Assembly: GCA_002205965.3 (NCBI GenBank)
Contig: NADL03000674.1
Coordinates: 248,001 to 312,000 of the forward strand
Direction: 5' to 3'
Length of the DNA: 64,000 bases
Origin: Kappaphycus alvarezii
Taxonomy: Eukaryota > Rhodophyta > Florideophyceae > Gigartinales > Solieriaceae
Part shown: piece by piece, positions 24,501 to 38,300 of the stretch
Numbering within the stretch: the first letter of the stretch is position 1
Layout of the letters: every line of letters begins with the position of its first letter
Notes under the pieces: generated by a model
Seen by the model: the letters and a program-made list of their open reading frames with translations, nothing else
Database searches by the model: none
Told to the model about the DNA's origin: nothing
Translations under genes and position numbers: made by a program

Positions 24501-27500
24501 TGTAATATTGAACATCTCTATACTTTGTATTTCACGACCTTTTTGTGGTTTAAAATTTTAGTCGAAGACCTAACGGCGGCAGAATGCTTACTGTGATATT
24601 AACAGGGGCAAAAAGCCCATATATTTATATTTATACACAAAAAACATTCGAATAGAATTACCATCAGTTAAGTTGACATAATTGATATCAAGAAAGATAA
24701 ATGAAAACGTTGATGAATGGAGACAGACTAGTCTCTTCCCGGGTCCAATTAGATGACGTTACAAAAGAAGAAATTTATTCAGCAGAGATCTAAGGAAGCA
24801 TATTAATTTTCGTTGTTTTCTTACTTCAAGACAGGCGTTGCGATTGAAAAATATTGTGCCAGTTTTGTCTCCTTTTTTTCTACCTAAGTAGTCCATTGAG
24901 AAGACAAAGATTATTGCGTCAGGTTCACAGATAACGTTAATGAAAATAAAACATCAAGTGATATCGACCTGTAGTACTAAGTGATAGTCTGAGAGGGACA
25001 AAAGGGTGAAAACGATTTATAACGAACCCAAGTTATGGAATTCTATTAGATTTGTCTACCAACCCGCTGCCTCAAAAATTTTGTGTGTTCTGTACTTGGA
25101 AACTTAGAATGATGTCGCTCAAAAAGCAGCTCTCAAGATGAAACTTTTGTGGACTTTCAAACACAATAAAGTGAATTATGACTAAAGTGAAAGCCGCTTG
25201 AATATTGAAAGTGAAAAAAGTCTATTATTTGATCAAATTTCAGAGTTTTTATAATACCATATGTTTCTGGAAATCAGATCTGTTTTAATATGCACAGTGC
25301 ACAACTCAATAGAATATTTAGAATTAAGCTTAAAACAAATATGAAGATTGACAGAGCAGGAACATCCAAACTAACATTGCTTATACCCTTCCTTGCCGAT
25401 TTACCATTCAAAAGCTGTGCATCTATGGCTCCTTGGCGAATTGCCTCGAAATCATACTGAGGTCGTTACCTTCCAGCATGAACTGATTATCTTGTTAATC
25501 CTTCTACAAACAGATGGGAAATGTATATTACGACCGCAGTGGACGCGCAGAGTTCTCGAACACCAAAACTTTGTAAAGAGTGCCTAGTCTAAAATCTTTA
25601 GCGTTACTATATAACATTTAAACAAGACAGATAAATTTCACGTGGCAAAATAATCTTAAAATTTTCTGTGGCAGCTCACTGACTCACTTCTTGAGTCATG
25701 AAAGTTTCACAGAGGTCAGAAAGGCTTATCTGCAACAACGGATCAAAAAGATCTCTTCATTTACTTACTCTGTAATAGTAAAAAATCGGAGCGGATAAAT
25801 ATGAGCGGCACAACAAGCGATAAAAGTGCTGTTTTTACATTTATAGTGAGTATAAAAGAGTTTTGAAAAGTGTCATTTCCACAACTTATGCTAGTTTAGG
25901 CCTTTTTCTCTGGATTCACTCATTTTATATCTAGAAATCAAGGTTGCTGAGGTCGCAAAATAATTTTATAAATTGCATATATTTTTTTCTGCACTTAAAA
26001 ATGTCTCTCCGCTCGCTTAATCTCTCGCAATACAATAAGTTCAATCAGTGTATGTATACTTTCAGGAAGTAATTAAAGTCTTGGTAGCATAGTATAATAA
26101 TACATATGATGTCTCATATGATATCATTTAAGGAAATTTAAGGAACAAAAAAGTCTAAATAAAATATACTGACCATACAATAGTTAAATATTCGAACCCT
26201 AACTGTCTTTCCAAAGATAAAAAACTATCTCTTCTTACAGTACCTCAAATATAATCGAAATTTATTTAATCATACCAAAGGTTGATTTTATTTGTTTAAC
26301 GTATCCCCCTCTGTATCTTTCTCACGAAAAACCCCCGCATCAGTTTGGATAGTAGAGAACACTTTACATAACCCTTCCAGATCCATTCTCCTCTCATCCT
26401 TTGCGTAATTTCGCCCGGCTTCTCCATTTAACCTTCTAATGACACTATTATATTCATTTATTACCTTAACATTTTCCAGACCACTATCGGTTACAAATTA
26501 TGGGCCTTTACCTCCTAAAAAGATTTTGAAACTTTTTTCTTCCCTTGTCTCGACCCTAGCTTCGTCTTTCTCACAAGACAGATTCGGAGGGCTCGGAAGC
26601 TGTACAGCGGTAAATTGGATGGGACTTAGTTTGACTAAACCCTGATCCAGTTGAAACGGTGAAAACATCCGTATACATCAAGTCCTTAAAAGTTTTCCAA
26701 GGTATTATCCAAATGAAAATATTGTATAGTCAGCGCATATTCCTTAGTCCCACTATCAAAAACTTCATCAAGTTATCATCTCCCCTCTTCACCCTCTCAT
26801 CAAATTAGTCACGCCTCGCCAATACCCAATCATTAGAAAAATCAATCTGAGGCCTGGATTCACCATCGTCCTGGCCTTTTACAGTATTATCTAAAGAAAT
26901 GAACCAAATAAATAAAAGATGGAGTTTAAAAGCTACGGTGTAAGCCCGTATGTACGTTTTTGAAGAGGCAGAAGAGGATGACTAGAATGAAGAAGATAAA
27001 ATTTGGGGATGAGAACAAATAGGTGAGTGCGGGGAAAATTGGGAAGATTAAATTGCAAAGAAAATTTGGTGAGGGCTTTAACGTTATCCAAATAGAGATT
27101 TAATGAGAAAGAGAAGTCCACAGAAATTAAGGAATCCTCTATTAGTAAATCATCACTTATTTAGGGCGTTGAAAAATCCAGATATGGTCTAGGTAGCATT
27201 ATAACATTATACGATTTTCCTAGGACGTTTTAGAGACCATTCTGGAGATGTAAATGTAGTAGAGGGTGATTTTGGTTTTGATCTCGAGAATATTGATTTT
27301 GGGTAGAGAAATACATCTATCATTTAAGTACCTACCTTTAAAATTATCGTCCAGATGATTTGCTTCAATTAATTCTATGTCCTTCAGTATTTTTTATCTA
27401 GACTGTGCTGTCAGTTGAAAATTCTCCATAAGGTTAGTGGCCGGCTACTATTGGAGAGGCCAAAATAATTGGAATATAACCTCCATTGTACAATGGGTTA

Positions 27501-28470
27501 GTCACAAAGCAGAACTTCACCTTTCATCAATGAATTTTTGTGGTAAACAATAATCTTTCCCCAGCCACGCTTTGCAAAATTTTAGTATTTCTTCTTGAGC
27601 TACTTTTTCTCTTGACTACAACTACACTTCTGAACCTCTTTTCTGCTTTTAAAAGCTATTTGGGGAAAGTGGATGTTTATAGTTTAATAATTGACTGCTT
27701 ACGCCCACCAATGTCAATGTCTGAGAATATCCTCTTGGGACGTGAATTCCCTCAATCAGTCACCTAAGTGAGCGCAGTTGTTGTCATATAGTTTCTCCAC
27801 TACTCCAATATTTGTCAAGCAAAGGGAATTTAATTTCGGATAATACTCACAGTGAATTTCTGTCAATCTGAGTACAAAAATATGAAGAGACTATTTTGAT
27901 TAATGAAGGACTTCAGAAGGCTCCTAGCGATATGTACACGCATTCTGCATAGAACAAATCGTAAACTTAGCTGCAGGCCAAAAAGGGGCTCAGACCATTG
28001 AACTCACCTTGCTACTCTCTCGATAGCCTTTCTGTTTACACCGATTGTTCAACGGGAAAAATCTGACTGACATAGTAGGAACTGCAAACAAAGAAGAACA
28101 TTGCTTGGTAAATTGCCTCAAATTCGCCTGGATAATCCAAATGAAAGTCCCGGGAGATATAAAAGCGGCCATTGTCCTCTTTCAGGAGGTTTAAAGATTT
28201 TGATTAGCATCTGAAACCTTCCCAAATAATTCCAATGCTCATTACTGGCTCTTTTGTTTGTCACGTGTATAGATCGCCTTATAAAGGGTGTCCGGAAACC
28301 CTTGGCGTCCACGCAGACTGCCTAGTGCAGTGCAAACATGTTTCCCAGAGAATCAAGCCCATGATGAACAAGTAACACAGCAAAAAAAAATTTTTGCTTT
28401 ACGTCAAGGTATTTCACCTTAAATTCCTGGTTTATTGTGGAAATAAGACGATCAAAGCCATCACGGCAAC
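21566..28470. repeat. Array unit 2
   Basis: A near-exact copy of unit 1. Private changes: one base lost near 24039, which shortens the local 72-codon frame to 60; four bases lost near 25494; and a rewritten stretch near 26090 (AGCATAGTATAATAAT). Diverged R segment at about 26775-27460. Confidence 0.95.
22189..22250. other. Conserved hairpin, unit 2
   Basis: Identical in sequence and arm spacing to the unit 1 hairpin. Confidence 0.75.
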
Positions 28471-31400
28471 GGAGCAGTTTTGCTCGATGTTCAATTATTC
28501 CTCCAAGGGACATTCCGATATTTTTCCACAGTTTTTGATGCTGTAACACAAACTAAACCAAATTTAAAATTTTACTATTGATATAAATGTTTTTATTTCG
28601 ATACGGCCTTGAGAAAATCCCGTAAAAGCATCACTTGAGCCTTAATACCATTACCCAATTTTTCATCAGTTTAATTTCTCAATACTTTGCTCCTCCAACA
28701 GCATGAAACTTGACCTCCCGAACTTACCCAATTAGAACGACTGCGGAAGGCCAGAACGTGTGAATTGAATAATTTGATTAATAATTTGCCTTGCGAATAT
28801 GAATTGTGTGCCAAATAGACCAAGAACTCACAATGGACCGGATTCATCTCACTTTTATGGAAAAGTCTGAGTAGCGTGAACAGAAGGGCGAAAAGTAGGG
28901 AAAGGAAGAGTTGTGCAAGAGGAGTGAGGACGAATATGTAGATCGTTAGCGGCTGTTGCGGTACAACCAAGAGGTTTCTTTGTATCCCTAATCTTCATTT
29001 ATCGGAGAATATCCGGACAATTAGGATTTTCTCGTGATTATGGGCTCCTCAACAGGAGGTTAATAGAGTTTAATGGGTTCGGAAATAAAAAAGCTCATGG
29101 TAGTATACTTCCCACATACATATACTTACATATGTGGGATCTATACCACTATGAGTTAATTGAGGGAATCTGTAGAAAAATAATTGGTTATACCGGTATT
29201 TCATAGGATTCGATTCGTTCTGATATCAGGAAAGTGACTGTATGCAGAAAAAATACGTTTTAATCTTGGAATTATCTTCTGATAGTCTCCTTTGTCGACT
29301 TAGTCTCCTTTGTCGACTTGCTCTGCTTTAACTCATCTTGTAGTAGTCAGAATTTGTGAATGAAAGCTAATAAGTAGCCAAAAAATTAAATATCATCAAA
29401 CTACTTACATCGAAAAAAGTAAAGTAAGATGCACGAGAGCACCAAAAACAGCACTTCGAGCCGAGTCAAGTAGTCACGAGGTCCGAATTAAATTTCAAAC
29501 CTAACGAGCGTTTCATCGGCATTCAATCAGTAAGGAATGTTGATAAATAATGCTCTTTTTTTAAAAAAATTGAATCTTGGTCCATTGTTATTTGACACTT
29601 TTTGTTTTCCATTCAGATATAATATTGTAGCACTTTCGGATTCTTGTAGCATATTCATCTTGCATCAGAAGGCTCTTTAATGCAATTGTGATGTGGATGT
29701 AAAGCTAATGTATGCTCTCACATAATAGGAATGAAAGAAACTTTGTTATTGTAGGTGCGCACTGTATAGTTGATGTCTAATATTTGAGAGTAATTTTGAA
29801 ATTTTGTGTCTGAAGGAGTCCAAATGCATGGAAAAGCCAGAACGAAAGTCACACTCAGTATTTAAGTATACATTTGACATTTGAGGATGTAGAAAACAAA
29901 ATGGATGAAATAAGCCCAATATTCTTAATTGCTTTTCTTTAGCATAAGCTCACATCGTGTAAATAGTCGCCGTGATTATAGAATGTACAACTTTCCATAA
30001 CAGCTCTTATCTATTGAATACTTCCTACAGTACCTTGATGGTATCATCAAATGTTTAACATTATGGATTAAAATGCCATAAAAGCTTCTTTCTATGTGGA
30101 TCTAGTAACTGAGAATCAAGAACTGCTACATGTGATCAAATGAACTGGAGATATTATTGCGTTGAATGATTCATTAAAAAATACTACAATGACAATCTAG
30201 AATAATGAAGCAAAGCTGAACCAGTACAAAGATTCGATATGGTCGATGTTTGCAAAATTTAAATAAACCTCTTCGAATGTTATGATGACAAATACCAAAA
30301 AATTTCGGGATGCAGTACTGACAATGCGGGATTCATAATCGGTCTAGGATGCGTTCAATAAGTTTTTGCGAAAATTTTTAGATACTTAAGTTGGAGCCAA
30401 GTTTTCAACTACTACTCAAGATTTCACTGCGTAATTACAGAATTTAGTAGCGGAATTTGATTAAATCTAATAAAATAACCCAAGCCAATCAAATGGAATT
30501 CGAATTTATGACACAAAATCATTTTTCATGCGACGATTTAGCAAACTGTTGTTTTAAACCACTCGACCATATTAGGATATTTGGCATCTGATTTCGAAAG
30601 AATTTAGGCCTTCCCATACGATGAACAATCTTATGTTTCTTATTAGCCCGAGCACCTATATCTCCCTCCATGAAATATATTCAAGATTTTCTGAACAGAT
30701 AAATTTCTTGACAATATAACCAAAAAGAGAGATTCAAAACTATTTAAAACTATTTTGACTCATGGTAAAATATTTTGAATTTAGCTGTTTATGGAATTAA
30801 CAAGGAAAGTTGGTGCGATACAGTTCTTAATACGAACAATTTCTTTCCAAATACGAATTTTGAAGGCAAATAATACATCAAAAAGCCCTGTAATGATGCC
30901 GAAGATAAAAATTTCACAACGCTTGAATAATATTGAAATCCATTCATTTTTTAAAAGAAAAGACAAAAGGCTGAAGAAAGCTGCCTCATTCCATTCTAAC
31001 TGGCCTTAGTTTTGGTGAGTCTCGTGTAGGTTCAAATCTTTACGTCACTTATATGTTTCTTATAATGACGCTACTACTGTTGTACGTCCACATCGTCAAT
31101 ATACCAAGCAAAAGAAATGGGAGAATTGATTTTTTGCGGTAGATTGGCTCTAAAATAGGGACTAGAATCATGGAAACGCAGAACAAATTCCTTCGAATAA
31201 CTATTTGAAATACTTCTAATTTCTTAAATTTTCATTATTTTCCATAATTAAGTGAATACTAACGATTTCAGAAATAAATATTGCTGTCTATGATATTTCT
31301 CTTTTTTCCCACCGATGGAGCTAAACTTTTCGAAAAATTCTGAGAGGGGGATGTTGGTGAGATAGGTAAATACCTTTTCTCCAGAACGGAATATTTCAAT

Positions 31401-34400
31401 TCATCTTTGTAATATTGAACATCTCTATACTTTGTATTTCACGACCTTTTTGTGGTTTAAAATTTTAGTCGAAGACCTAACGGCGGCAGAATGCTTACTG
31501 TGATATTAACAGGGGCAAAAAGCCCATATATTTATATTTATACACAAAAAACATTCGAATAGAATTACCATCAGTTAAGTTGACATAATTGATATCAAGA
31601 AAGATAAATGAAAACGTTGATGAATGGAGACAGACTAGTCTCTTCCCGGGGTCCAATTAGATGACGTTACAAAAAGAAGAAATTTATTCAGCAGAGATCT
31701 AAGGAAGCATATTAATTTTCGTTGTTTTCTTACTTCAAGACAGGCGTTGCGATTGAAAAATATTGTGCCAGTTTTGTCTCCTTTTTTTCTACCTAAGTAG
31801 TCCATTGAGAAGACAAAGATTATTGCGTCAGGTTCACAGATAACGTTAATGAAAATAAAACATCAAGTGATATCGACCTGTAGTACTAAGTGATAGTCTG
31901 AGAGGGACAAAAGGGTGAAAACGATTTATAACGAACCCAAGTTATGGAATTCTATTAGATTTGTCTACCAACCCGCTGCCTCAAAAATTTTGTGTGTTCT
32001 GTACTTGGAAACTTAGAATGATGTCGCTCAAAAAGCAGCTCTCAAGATGAAACTTTTGTGGACTTTCAAACACAATAAAAGTGAATTATGACTAAAGTGA
32101 AAGCCGCTTGAATATTGAAAGTGAAAAAAGTCTATTATTTGATCAAATTTCAGAGTTTTTATAATACCATATGTTTCTGGAAATCAGATCTGTTTTAATA
32201 TGCACAGTGCACAACTCAATAGAATATTTAGAATTAAGCTTAAAACAAATATGAAGATTGACAGAGCAGGAACATCCAAACTAACATTGCTTATACCCTT
32301 CCTTGCCGATTTACCATTCAAAAGCTGTGCATCTATGGCTCCTTGGCGAATTGCCTCGAAATCATACTGAGGTCGTTACCTTCCAGCATGAACTGATTAT
32401 CTTGATTCTTAATCCTTCTACAAACAGATGGGAAATGTATATTACGACCGCAGTGGACGCGCAGAGTTCTCGAACACCAAAACTTTGTAAAGAGTGCCTA
32501 GTCTAAAATCTTTAGCGTTACTATATAACATTTAAACAAGACAGATAAATTTCACGTGGCAAAAATAATCTTAAAATTTTCTGTGGCAGCTCACTGACTC
32601 ACTTCTTGAGTCATGAAAGTTTCACAGAGGTCAGAAAGGCTTATCTGCAACAACGGATCAAAAAGATCTCTTCATTTACTTACTCTGTAATAGTAAAAAA
32701 TCGGAGCGGATAAATATGAGCGGCACAACAAGCGATAAAAGTGCTGTTTTTACATTTATAGTGAGTATAAAAGAGTTTTGAAAAGTGTCATTTCCACAAC
32801 TTATGCTAGTTTAGGCCTTTTTCTCTGGATTCACTCATTTTATATCTAGAAATCAAGGTTGCTGAGGTCGCAAAATAATTTTATAAATTGCAATAGTTTT
32901 TTTCTGCACTTAAAAATGTCTCTCCGCTCGCTTAATCTCTCGCAATACAATAAGTTCAATCAGTGTATGTATACTTTCAGGAAGTAATTAAAGTCTTGGT
33001 AGCCCATAGTAAATAACATATGATGTCTCATATGATATCATTTAAGGAAATTTAAGGAACAAAAAAGTCTAAATAAAATATACTGACCATACAATAGTTA
33101 AATATTCGAACCCTAACTGTCTTTCCAAAGATAAAAAACTATCTCTTCTTACAGTACCTCAAATATAATCGAAATTTATTTAATCATACCAAAGGTTGAT
33201 TTTATTTGTTTAACGTATCCCCCTCTGTATCTTTCTCACGAAAAACCCCCGCATCAGTTTGGATAGTAGAGAACACTTTACATAACCCTTCCAGATCCAT
33301 TCTCCTCTCATCCTTTGCGTAATTTCGCCCGGCTTCTCCATTTAACCTTCTAATGACACTATTATATTCATTTATTACCTTAACATTTTCCAGACCACTA
33401 TCGGTTACAAATTATGGGCCTTTACCTCCTAAAAAGATTTTGAAACTTTTTTTCTTCCCTTGTCTCGACCCTAGCTTCGTCTTTCTCACAAGACAGATTC
33501 GGAGGGCTCGGAAGCTGTACAGCGGTAAATTGGATGGGACTTAGTTTGACTAAACCCTGATCCAGTTGAAACGGTGAAAACATCCGTATACATCAAGTCC
33601 TTAAAAGTTTTCCAAGGTATTATCCAAATGAAAATATTGTATAGTCAGCGCATATTCCTTAGTCCCACTATCAAAAACTTCATCAAGTTATCATCTCCCC
33701 TCTTCACCCTCTCATCAAATTAGTCACGCCTCGCCAATACCCAATCATTAGAAAAATCAATCTGAGGCCTGGATTCACCATCGTCCTGGCCTTTTACAGT
33801 ATTATCTAAAGAAATGAACCAAATAAATAAAAGATGGAGTTTAAAAGCTACGGTGTAAGCCCGTATGTACGTTTTTGAAGAGGCAGAAGAGGATGACTAG
33901 AATGAAGAAGATAAAATTTGGGGGATGAGAACAAATAGGTGAGTGCGGGGAAAATTGGGAAGATTAAATTGCAAAGAAAATTTGGTGAGGGCTTTAACGT
34001 TATCCAAATAGAGATTTAATGAGAAAGAGAAGTCCACAGAAATTAAGGAATCCTCTATTAGTAAATCATCACTTATTTAGGGCGTTGAAAAATCCAGATA
34101 TGGTCTAGGTAGCATTATAACATTATACGATTTTCCTAGGACGTTTTAGAGACCATTCTGGAGATGTAAATGTAGTAGAGGGTGATTTTGGTTTTGATCT
34201 CGAGAATATTGATTTTGGGTAGAGAAATACATCTATCATTTAAGTACCTACCTTTAAAATTATCGTCCAGATGATTTGCTTCAATTAATTCTATGTCCTT
34301 CAGTATTTTTTATCTAGACTGTGCTGTCAGTTGAAAATTCTCCATAAGGTTAGTGGCCGGCTACTATTGGAGAGGCCAAAATAATTGGAATATAACCTCC

Positions 34401-35386
34401 ATTGTACAATGGGTTAGTCACAAAGCAGAACTTCACCTTTCATCAATGAATTTTTGTGGTAAACAATAATCTTTCCCCAGCCACGCTTTGCAAAATTTTA
34501 GTATTTCTTCTTGAGCTACTTTTTCTCTTGACTACAACTACACTTCTGAACCTCTTTTCTGCTTTTAAAAGCTATTTGGGGAAAGTGGATGTTTATAGTT
34601 TAATAATTGACTGCTTACGCCCACCAATGTCAATGTCTGAGAATATCCTCTTGGGACGTGAATTCCCTCAATCAGTCACCTAAGTGAGCGCAGTTGTTGT
34701 CATATAGTTTCTCCACTACTCCAATATTTGTCAAGCAAAGGGAATTTAATTTCGGATAATACTCACAGTGAATTTCTGTCAATCTGAGTACAAAAATATG
34801 AAGAGACTATTTTGATTAATGAAGGACTTCAGAAGGCTCCTAGCGATATGTACACGCATTCTGCATAGAACAAATCGTAAACTTAGCTGCAGGCCAAAAA
34901 GGGGCTCAGACCATTGAACTCACCTTGCTACTCTCTCGATAGCCTTTCTGTTTACACCGATTGTTCAACGGGAAAAATCTGACTGACATAGTAGGAACTG
35001 CAAACAAAGAAGAACATTGCTTGGTAAATTGCCTCAAATTCGCCTGGATAATCCAAATGAAAGTCCCGGGAGATATAAAAGCGGCCATTGTCCTCTTTCA
35101 GGAGGTTTAAAGATTTTGATTAGCATCTGAAACCTTCCCAAATAATTCCAATGCTCATTACTGGCTCTTTTGTTTGTCACGTGTATAGATCGCCTTATAA
35201 AGGGTGTCCGGAAACCCTTGGCGTCCACGCAGACTGCCTAGTGCAGTGCAAACATGTTTCCCAGAGAATCAAGCCCATGATGAACAAGTAACACAGCAAA
35301 AAAAAATTTTTGCTTTACGTCAAGGTATTTCACCTTAAATTCCTGGTTTATTGTGGAAATAAGACGATCAAAGCCATCACGGCAAC
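28471..35386. repeat. Array unit 3
   Basis: The longest copy (6916 bp), with extra bases mainly in homopolymers. It shares the G near the hairpin with units 2 and 4 against unit 1. Diverged R segment at about 33690-34380. Confidence 0.95.
29094..29155. other. Conserved hairpin, unit 3
   Basis: Same stem, loop and spacing as in units 1 and 2. Confidence 0.75.
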
Positions 35387-38300
35387 GGAGCAGTTTTGCT
35401 CGATGTTCAATTATTCCTCCAAGGGACATTCCGATATTTTTCCACAGTTTTTGATGCTGTAACACAAACTAAACCAAATTTAAAATTTTACTATTGATAT
35501 AAATGTTTTTATTTCGATACGGCCTTGAGAAAATCCCGTAAAAGCATCACTTGAGCCTTAATACCATTACCCAATTTTTCATCAGTTTAATTTCTCAATA
35601 CTTTGCTCCTCCAACAGCATGAAACTTGACCTCCCGAACTTACCCAATTAGAACGACTGCGGAAGGCCAGAACGTGTGAATTGAATAATTTGATTAATAA
35701 TTTGCCTTGCGAATATGAATTGTGTGCCAAATAGACCAAGAACTCACAATGGACCGGATTCATCTCACTTTTATGGAAAAGTCTGAGTAGCGTGAACAGA
35801 AGGGCGAAAAGTAGGGAAAGGAAGAGTTGTGCAAGAGGAGTGAGGACGAATATGTAGATCGTTAGCGGCTGTTGCGGTACAACCAAGAGGTTTCTTTGTA
35901 TCCCTAATCTTCATTTATCGGAGAATATCCGGACAATTAGGATTTTCTCGTGATTATGGGCTCCTCAACAGGAGGTTAATAGAGTTTAATGGGTTCGGAA
36001 ATAAAAAAGCTCATGGTAGTATACTTCCCACATACATATACTTACATATGTGGGATCTATACCACTATGAGTTAATTGAGGGAATCTGTAGAAAAATAAT
36101 TGGTTATACCGGTATTTCATAGGATTCGATTCGTTCTGATATCAGGAAAGTGACTGTATGCAGAAAAAATACGTTTTAATCTTGGAATTATCTTCTGATA
36201 GTCTCCTTTGTCGACTTAGTCTCCTTTGTCGACTTGCTCTGCTTTAACTCATCTTGTAGTAGTCAGAATTTGTGAATGAAAGCTAATAAGTAGCCAAAAA
36301 ATTAAATATCATCAAACTACTTACATCGAAAAAAGTAAAGTAAGATGCACGAGAGCACCAAAAACAGCACTTCGAGCCGAGTCAAGTAGTCACGAGGTCC
36401 GAATTAAATTTCAAACCTAACGAGCGTTTCATCGGCATTCAATCAGTAAGGAATGTTGATAAATAATGCTCTTTTTTTAAAAAAATTGAATCTTGGTCCA
36501 TTGTTATTTGACACTTTTTGTTTTCCATTCAGATATAATATTGTAGCACTTTCGGATTCTTGTAGCATATTCATCTTGCATCAGAAGGCTCTTTAATGCA
36601 ATTGTGATGTGGATGTAAGCTAATGTATGCTCTCACATAATAGGAATGAAAGAAACTTTGTTATTGTAGGTGCGCACTGTATAGTTGATGTCTAATATTT
36701 GAGAGTAATTTTGAAATTTTGTGTCTGAAGGAGTCCAAATGCATGGAAAAGCCAGAACGAAAGTCACACTCAGTATTTAAGTATACATTTGACATTTGAG
36801 GATGTAGAAAACAAAATGGATGAAATAAGCCCAATATTCTTAATTGCTTTTCTTTAGCATAAGCTCACATCGTGTAAATAGTCGCCGTGATTATAGAATG
36901 TACAACTTTCCATAACAGCTCTATCTTTGAATACTTCCTACAGTACCTTGATGGTACCATCAAATGTTTAACATTATGGATTAAAATGCCATAAAAGCTT
37001 CTTTCTATGTGGATCTAGTAACTGAGAATCAAGAACTGCTACATGTGATCAAATGAACTGGAGATATTATTGCGTTGAATGATTCATTAAAAAATACTAC
37101 AATGACAATCTAGAATAATGAAGCAAAGCTGAACCAGTACAAAGATTCGATATGGTCGATGTTTGCAAAATTTAAATAAACCTCTTCGAATGTTATGATG
37201 ACAAATACCAAAAAATTTCGGGATGCAGTACTGACAATGCGGGATTCATAATCGGTCTAGGATGCGTTCAATAAGTTTTTGCGAAAATTTTTAGATACTT
37301 AAGTTGGAGCCAAGTTTTCAACTACTACTCAAGATTTCACTGCGTAATTACAGAATTTAGTAGCGGAATTTGATTAAATCTAATAAAATAACCCAAGCCA
37401 ATCAAATGGAATTCGAATTTATGACACAAAATCATTTTTCATGCGACGATTTAGCAAACTGTTGTTTTAAACCACTCGACCATATTAGGATATTTGGCAT
37501 CTGATTTCGAAAGAATTTAGGCCTTCCCATACGATGAACAATCTTATGTTTCTTATTAGCCCGAGCACCTATATCTCCCTCCATGAAATATATTCAAGAT
37601 TTTCTGAACAGATAAATTTCTTGACAATATAACCAAAAAGAGAGATTCAAAACTATTTAAAACTATTTTGACTCATGGTAAAATATTTTGAATTTAGCTG
37701 TTTATGGAATTAACAAGGAAAGTTGGTGCGATACAGTTCTTAATACGAACAATTTCTTTCCAAATACGAATTTTGAAGGCAAATAATACATCAAAAAGCC
37801 CTGTAATGATGCCGAAGATAAAAATTTCACAACGCTTGAATAATATTGAAATCCATTCATTTTTTAAAAGAAAAGACAAAAGGCTGAAGAAAGCTGCCTC
37901 ATTCCATTCTAACTGGCCTTAGTTTTGGTGAGTCTCGTGTAGGTTCAAATCTTTACGTCACTTATATGTTTCTTATAATGACGCTACTACTGTTGTACGT
38001 CCACATCGTCAATATACCAAGCAAAAGAAATGGGAGAATTGATTTTTTTGCGGTAGATTGGCTCTAAAATAGGGACTAGAATCATGGAAACGCAGAACAA
38101 ATTCCTTCGAATAACTATTTGAAATACTTCTAATTTCTTAAATTTTCATTATTTTCCATAATTAAGTGAATACTAACGATTTCAGAAATAAATATTGCTG
38201 TCTATGATATTTCTCTTTTTTCCCACCGATGGAGCTAAACTTTTCGAAAAATTCTGAGAGGGGGATGTTGGTGAGATAGGTAAATACCTTTTCTCCAGAA